NCBI GenBank assembly: GCA_004151065.3
Contig: NWUY0300004017.1
Coordinates: 100,628-124,720, forward strand
Reading direction: 5' to 3'
DNA length: 24,093 bases
Origin: Larix sibirica
Lineage: Eukaryota; Streptophyta; Pinopsida; Pinales; Pinaceae
Every line of letters starts with the position of its first letter. The first letter of the stretch is position 1. Shown here one piece after another: positions 19,080 through 24,093 of this stretch. Under the pieces are notes generated by a model. It worked only from the letters and a program-made list of their open reading frames with translations, did not search any database and had not been told where the DNA came from. Both the position numbers and the translations under genes were made by a program.

Positions 19080-20220
19080 TACACGTGACATTTTAAGAAA
19101 TTTTAGTTTTATAAATTAATTTTATTTATTTTTAATTTTTGATAATTAAAACCACTCTTGTATCCCATGAGAAGTGTCCTCAATCAATAAAAAAAATCAA
19201 ATTATTGTATTTTGAAAATTGTAATATTTATTTAAAATTTTTAAAATATTATATTTAATATCGAAATTATGCAAAACTTTGAAAATTTTGAAAAAAAATT
19301 ATGTGAAAATGAAAACTAATATTGTTGACTAGAATTTAACTAATTAATAATAATTAGTATATATTTACTTTTGCAGGGAATAATAAATAAAGAAATATCT
19401 TGTCTCTTATGGTTCACTTTGAACTGATGACTTTGTTCTTATACTTTCTTGGAGGATGGTCATATCTTGGTTTTCCCTTGATCTTGCCTCTTATGTTGGA
19501 ATCTTGGAATAGATTCGGTAATGGGTAATGGGTAATGTTATTATTATATGTAATGCCGGTATTGTGGGACATATGCACTTTCTGTACTTCTTATACTTGT
19601 AATAAAGTATAGTCTTTTTCTTGTGAAAAAAAAAGGAATATTAATATAAGCTAAATCACCAAAGAGGTGAATATAAAGTACGTATATAATCCTTCGAATA
19701 TAAAATGCTATATGTAGCGATTGCACATTTATGTAACTTTATTAGCTACATACCCGATATCCTTGATATCCTTGNTATACTTTTAATAAAGTATAGTTTT
19801 TTTCTTGTGAAATAAATAAATAAAGAAATATCTACTCGAAGTTATGTACCAATATATTTCTTTTAGTTTTATCTTCTTTGATTTTATAAAATATTAAAAC
19901 ATATATTAACGGTTTGTGTAGTTTTTAAAATATATATTAACGGAGTGTAGTTTGACTAGTTGCGACGAATTTTTTTATTGACTTATTTATGAGTTGTTGA
20001 TTTTTAATTATTTAAAAACCTTTGTAATAATAATATAATATTTTTAATTTTTAATTTATTAAAACTATAAAGATTTAGGAAATTTCTTTACATTTTTTTA
20101 AATATTAAAATAAATAAATAATTCTTTATTTTTTATATAAAATATAATAAACTAATTTTTTTTTTAATGAGCGAATAATAATCATTATTAGATTTATTGG
20201 ATGTAGTTTGGGTGGATGGG
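19080..20220. other. Very AT-rich stretch with short internal duplication
   Basis: No gene is recognised. A 36-base segment at 19592-19627 (TATACTTGTAATAAAGTATA and onward) recurs at 19776-19811 with two differences. The second copy starts at the base after the unresolved N at 19775. The word AATAAATAAAGAAATATCT also occurs at both about 19382 and about 19816. A(8-9) after 19622 could be the tail of an old retroposon. GATATCCTTGATATCCTTG just before the N is a short doubled word. Confidence 0.45.
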
Positions 20221-20224
20221 AACA

Positions 20225-20500
20225 CTAATTGATAACCTCCTCACCCAAGTTAAATTCCTTGTAAGTGGCATGCTTGGCTCTTAATTGAACCCCCCTTGTT
20301 CGAATAGTGTTCGGCCTCCCCACATGCCTCATGATGTAGCAGGGAAGTTCTGTGGATGTAGCGGCCTCTTGTAAGATAAAGACGTGAACCACATGAAAAA
20401 CAAAAAATAAAATAATCATCGTCATCACGTCATCAATATATTTCCATTTAAAATAAAATAAGGATTTACGATTTAGTTTAAGTGAGAGTGAAGTCATCAT
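20225..20500 (-). other. Unrecognised 91-codon open frame
   Basis: It has a hydrophobic middle (MTMIILFFVFHVVHVFIL) followed by a charged C-terminus (IMRHVGRPNTIRTRGVQLRA). The C-terminal half is in a locally GC-richer patch, which may be a retroelement scrap. I recognise no family and the whole may be chance. Confidence 0.2.
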
Positions 20501-21572
20501 GTCATTATTATTTAGTCAATGGTTTTGTGATAACAAAGTGGGGTTTACCTTTGATTTAAATGTTATTTCTAATTTAAATGTTATTTTTAATAGGTGATTC
20601 TTTATCAAAATCACTTAGGAGTTGTTTTTGTGTTTCAATGTTGAGATATATTGCTTAAAACATTTGTTTTGGTTTCAAATAATAAATATACATTTTTTTC
20701 TTTTGAAAAAAAATATTGCTTAAGATAAACCACCTAGGTTCAATTGTGAAATGTCACGAGATAGAAAAATAATTATCCACATTAGCGTAATAACATGTTT
20801 ACATGTGAATTAAACTCGGAGCTTTGTAAAAAAATCAGTTGATTTATCGCTTGACAATGACCTACTAAGATTGAAGATTGAAGGATGCTTGTGTTAAGGC
20901 TAAGATTGTAATAAGGAAAAAGAGGAATACTAAAAATCCACAAGAATGGAATGTCTCCTGAAGTAACTTCAAATAGGTAGGTGATTAAGCCATTTATTTC
21001 AATAAGTTCATAGTGCCTTCTTATAAGGCAAGAGAGGTTTCCCTCGCTATAGTCATAAACCGACCAAAGGCCTCATGTGTCAATTCATTTCACTAATAAC
21101 AAACTTTCAAGGGGATAAAGAAGCCACGTTATTCAAATAACTCTAATTTGAAATGGGTTATAGTTTCTTTGACTAATCACATAATACTCAACACTTAATT
21201 TTATGAAAGCCTCTACTAACATCGTGTAGTTTAATTAAGTGGAAAGATGCTTGAAAGAAGAACGTGAGAAAAGTTATATCGATGAATATACCAAGTCCTC
21301 GACAAGGAGATGTAGTCTTATGTCTCATATGTGGATAGGTTTCCGCAATGATGATTGGATGTTTCCATCACTACTTACATATTGGTCATTAGCTATTCAA
21401 ATTTAGTCTTAAAGGTTAACTAATGAATATCAAATCCTAGTACAAGTGCTTGAAATCACATAGTCGTAGGAGATCAACATTTGAAGACAACAGAAGATGA
21501 CCTACAACCTTTGATACACCTATGCAACCATGTGTGCCTATCCTTCTGTACCAATCCATGGACCTAGTTTAA
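20501..21572. other. Unannotated stretch
   Basis: No coding region longer than about 60 codons and no known motif. A 14-base word ATTTAAATGTTATT is doubled at about 20555 and 20572. Bases 21480-21572 lead into LINE C; no clear target-site duplication is visible. Confidence 0.4.
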
Positions 21573-23025
21573 GGAAGGTGTGGGGCCTCCTCCCACCAAG
21601 AGATTGTCTCTCCTTCCATACTGGGTGTTAACGTACCTCCTTCGTCATTTGCCAGGAAGAACATCACATCACCTATTGATTTGTCCTTTGCTTCCAAAGC
21701 CTCAATCTTAGATCCTCCACCTTCCAACTTAGAAAACCCTATCACCTTTGCATCGAAGTGACTGTTGATTTCCTCCAATGGATGCATTCCAAGAGCTCTG
21801 CCCATTTCCTAATACAAAGTAACTTCAGAAAGACTAGAAACCTATCGACAATATATGTTGGATCACGCTCTGATATGCAAATTTATGGGATTCTGGCCAA
21901 GTGAAAAAGCACTGACATGATGGATTGCTAGTAAATGGAAGTCAAAGGAGGAAATAGACCTAAAGATGGGATCAAAGGGATTCTTCACTGCAATTTTCTC
22001 CAATCTGGAATATCGAAACCACGTGGTAGAACAAGGCCCCTATTTCTTCAACAACGCGGGCCTCTTTATGCGCTTTTGGATTGAAAACTTCATCCCCAAA
22101 AAGGAGGAATTCTCGAAATTTCCAGCCTGGATTCATCTGTACTCTCTTCCTCAACTCTATTGGGAGGAATAAACTATGACAGGTATTAGAAATACGCTAG
22201 GAAAATTCATCAAGATATCAGATCCAACTAAAAGAGGTAGACACACCTCCTTTACCAGGATGTGTGCATATGGACGTCTCTAAACCTCTTATGGATCCAA
22301 TACCCCTTTTCTTCCAAGATATTGAATGGCTCCAGATCCTCAACTACGAGCGTATCCCTTTCCAATGCAGAAAGTGCCACAAGAACGATCACCTCGTCAA
22401 AGATTATCCCTTCAACAAACCTCCACCCCCCCCACCCGCACCCCCATCCAAATCAGACCGACTCTGATGGCTTCCAACCCGTTCAGGGGAAAAACAAAGG
22501 AAATTGTAAATCTGACCCCCCTTTGACAGTTCAGGTCCTAGATCCAATTCGTTCGAACCTCTCAACATCCCATCCGTCAACCATGGTACAAAATTTCATC
22601 CCTGTCAAGCTAATTTGACCTCAATCCCTCGAGAGAGTATTCCTGATCTACTCAAAAGATGCAAAATAGAGACAAAAAAGGCATCCCTGAAGACCATGAC
22701 TCAGTCATAGATGAAGAAGCAAACATGAACATAGACGATCTAGACATCTAAGCGATGTCGGATGCCTACAATCGTGGAGATCACCAAGCCATATTGGCCT
22801 CTCGGGTCCACATAATTCACCAACCCTACAAGAACTTTAGGCTAAACTAGATCATCCAGTGGATTCTCATGAGACACAACTGGGAACCGTGGGTATTTAT
22901 CTAGATCCACTATCGTAACAAGGATCCATATCCAAAAAAGGATCTAAGAAAGGGTGCAAAACCAACCAACAAAAGCTATAAGAGTTGGGAGCTCAACTTA
23001 GATCATTGGGGAAGTGTAGTTTGAT
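21573..23025 (+). pseudogene. LINE C ORF1: DUF4283-like domain and zinc knuckle, broken
   Basis: Read in plus-strand frames: VNVPPSSFARKNITSPIDLS, then LDHALICKFMGFWPSEKALT, a stop, then MGSKGFFTAIFSNLEYRNHV, EQGPYFFNNAGLFMRFW and FPAWIHLYSLPQLYWEE, which follow the DUF4283-like pattern of plant LINE ORF1. A frameshift near 22262 leads to VHMDVSKPL and NYERIPFQCRKCHKNDHLVK. The zinc knuckle has two Cys (first at 22366-22368) and His, but the last Cys is Tyr (22405-22407, KDYPFN). A proline run follows (about 22420-22450). The C-terminus shows MNIDDLDI and later KDLRKGAKPTNKSYKS, like the end of LINE A ORF1. The minus-strand open frame at 21569-21805 is only its antisense. Confidence 0.7.
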
Positions 23026-23070
23026 CCTAGACAAACTCATGTCTAGGACCCAATATTTATAAAGTTATCT

Positions 23071-23746
23071 ATGAAGATCATCTCCTAGAACATTCGAGGT
23101 CTAAATGAGAAGAGTATGCAATATACTCTTCGATCCAAGATCCACCGCGAAATTCCTACTATTGTCATGTTGCAGCAAAAAAATGCTTAGAATCCTCCAT
23201 ATATTTTATAGCCCAACTTTGTTGTGAAAGTGCAAATCCATAGCTCTTGATGCACGAGGGACAACGGGGGATATCAGAATCCTCTAGAACCCGAATCTTG
23301 TAGACCTTTATGACTTCCTCTGCACATATAGATCCCTTACTGCTTGTTTTTATTATTATTGGCCATGACTCCCAGGGCTTCTTAACCAATATATATGGCC
23401 CCTTTGCCCCATAAGGAAATCTAAATTTTCTAGAGTCTCTCCGAGCTCTTCAATCCCTCGTTTAGGAAGAATAATGGATCTTAGGCAATGAATTTAATCT
23501 GATCACCTTTATTCTAGAGAAAAGAGGAGGTATATGTAGGTTGGATCAACCTAACAGAGCCTTCCAAACCCTCATTTATGACCTAAACTCGGCGGATATC
23601 AAACCAAAGAATGGAAAGCACACTTGGAATAACAAAAGGGAAGGAACCACCAACTGGCTTCTCATTTGGATAGATTTATGATGTCGGAAAAAACAATTAG
23701 ATAGCAGATCTCTTTCGAATCCTTTATCCTTTTTGTGAAGGATTTC
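23071..23746 (+). pseudogene. LINE C ORF2, endonuclease fragment
   Basis: ATG 23071 opens MKIIS, then TAG in place of Trp, then NIRGLNEKSMQYTLRSKIH, then IPTIVMLQQKNA where QETK is expected. Later frames give DARGTTGDIRIL, GHDSQGFLTNIYGPFAP (about 23352-23402), GNEFNLITFILEKRGGI, NGKHTWNNKREGT and LDRFMMSEK. This is the endonuclease order seen in LINE A. The metal-binding Glu is lost and G-D-F-N reads N-E-F-N. The frame ends near 23695 and the element at about 23746. Confidence 0.8.
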
Positions 23747-23747
23747 A

Positions 23748-24093
23748 TCCAAATGACTAGGGTTATCACCAACATACTGGGTTTCACTCAGATAGACAGC
23801 TTAGGGATGAAATGCAAGCAAATGGACTACTTGAGACCAATTACAAACAAATCTAATCTAAGATATTATAAGAAGGAAGCTAATGTACCTTGTTTAGGAT
23901 GGCTGGTCCTAGCTTTCTTTGCTCCAACCAGACTTGATTCACATCTTTAACCTACAAAACAACCATAAAAACCTTCCTCAAACAGATTGGTTACTAAAAA
24001 TATTGAAATTCAAATTTAACATAATAGTAAACTAGTTAAATGAAATGAACTTCAAACAGTGAGCCAAACACAAACAATGATGAACACTGAATT
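23748..24093 (+). repeat. Dispersed repeat, copy 2 (continues past the window)
   Basis: It begins GACTAGGGTTATCACCAACA and carries, in the same order as copy 1 (3636-4100), AATGTACCTT, GGCTGGTCCTAGC, GATTCACATC and AAACCTTCCTCAAACA. It adjoins the broken end of LINE C. A 71-codon open frame at 23735-23950 crosses the junction and has no domain. Confidence 0.55.

Larger units (their letters stand above)
21573..23746 (+). mobile_element. LINE C: L1-type element, ORF1 and endonuclease start, 3' truncated
   Basis: On the plus strand an ORF1 remnant (about 21573-23025) is followed at 23071 by the start of ORF2, whose endonuclease is readable to about 23695. Both resemble LINE A in order and motifs, but with many more stops. 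RT, RNase H and a poly(A) tail are absent: the element stops at about 23746 where the second dispersed repeat copy begins. LINE C is in the opposite orientation to LINE A and LINE B. Confidence 0.75.

Noticed and set aside
21569-21805. 78-codon minus-strand open frame starting MGRALGMHPLEE
   Set aside because: The plus strand carries the LINE C ORF1 N-terminal part here (SFARKNITSPIDLS), so this is antisense.
22262-22618. 118-codon plus-strand open frame with a proline/histidine run
   Set aside because: It is an alternative frame of LINE C ORF1; the zinc knuckle is in a different frame (22264-22467).

Overview
This window looks like repeat-rich intergenic DNA of a large plant nuclear genome. 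The main evidence is an L1-type LINE whose ORF2 carries an added C-terminal RNase H domain, a zf-RVT-type zinc-binding region, and ORF1 proteins with a DUF4283-like domain and a zinc knuckle. This combination is typical of plant L1 elements. A broken plant-mobile-domain-like gene and Ty1/copia and Ty3/gypsy remnants fit the same picture. A large-genome seed plant, possibly a gymnosperm, is my best guess, but the sequence alone does not prove it. I see no intact host gene, tRNA, rRNA or CRISPR array.

Layout, left to right. 1-1890 is AT-rich with nothing recognised. 1892-2745 (+) is a multiply broken plant-mobile-domain-like pseudogene. 3636-4100 is a dispersed repeat that returns at 23748-24093. 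4840-5025 is a degenerate short tandem array. 5027-5335 (+) is a Ty3/gypsy-like aspartic protease fragment. It is cut by the poly(A) end of a LINE on the minus strand, here called LINE A (5336-13445): ORF1, endonuclease, linker, reverse transcriptase (RT), zf-RVT, RNase H, then a long 3' region with further open frames. Inside LINE A about 1 kb is present twice, and a single N lies exactly at the join (10117). 13446-15480 (-) is a second LINE of another lineage (LINE B), with endonuclease and half an RT. It abuts a Ty1/copia 5' end (15481-16866, -: gag start, primer-binding site, LTR). 17125-17587 is a two-copy tandem duplication with a period of about 267 bp. 17588-21560 is mostly AT-rich and unrecognised, with an A-tailed retroposon-like remnant at 18533-18720. 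21573-23746 (+) is a third LINE (LINE C): ORF1 and the endonuclease start, truncated at its 3' end.

The parts do not act together as a pathway. They are layers of transposon insertion, truncation and decay. The two points most worth checking are the open frames downstream of RNase H in LINE A, which could be an extra LINE coding region, and the duplication at the N, which may be an assembly join between two different LINE copies rather than real biology.
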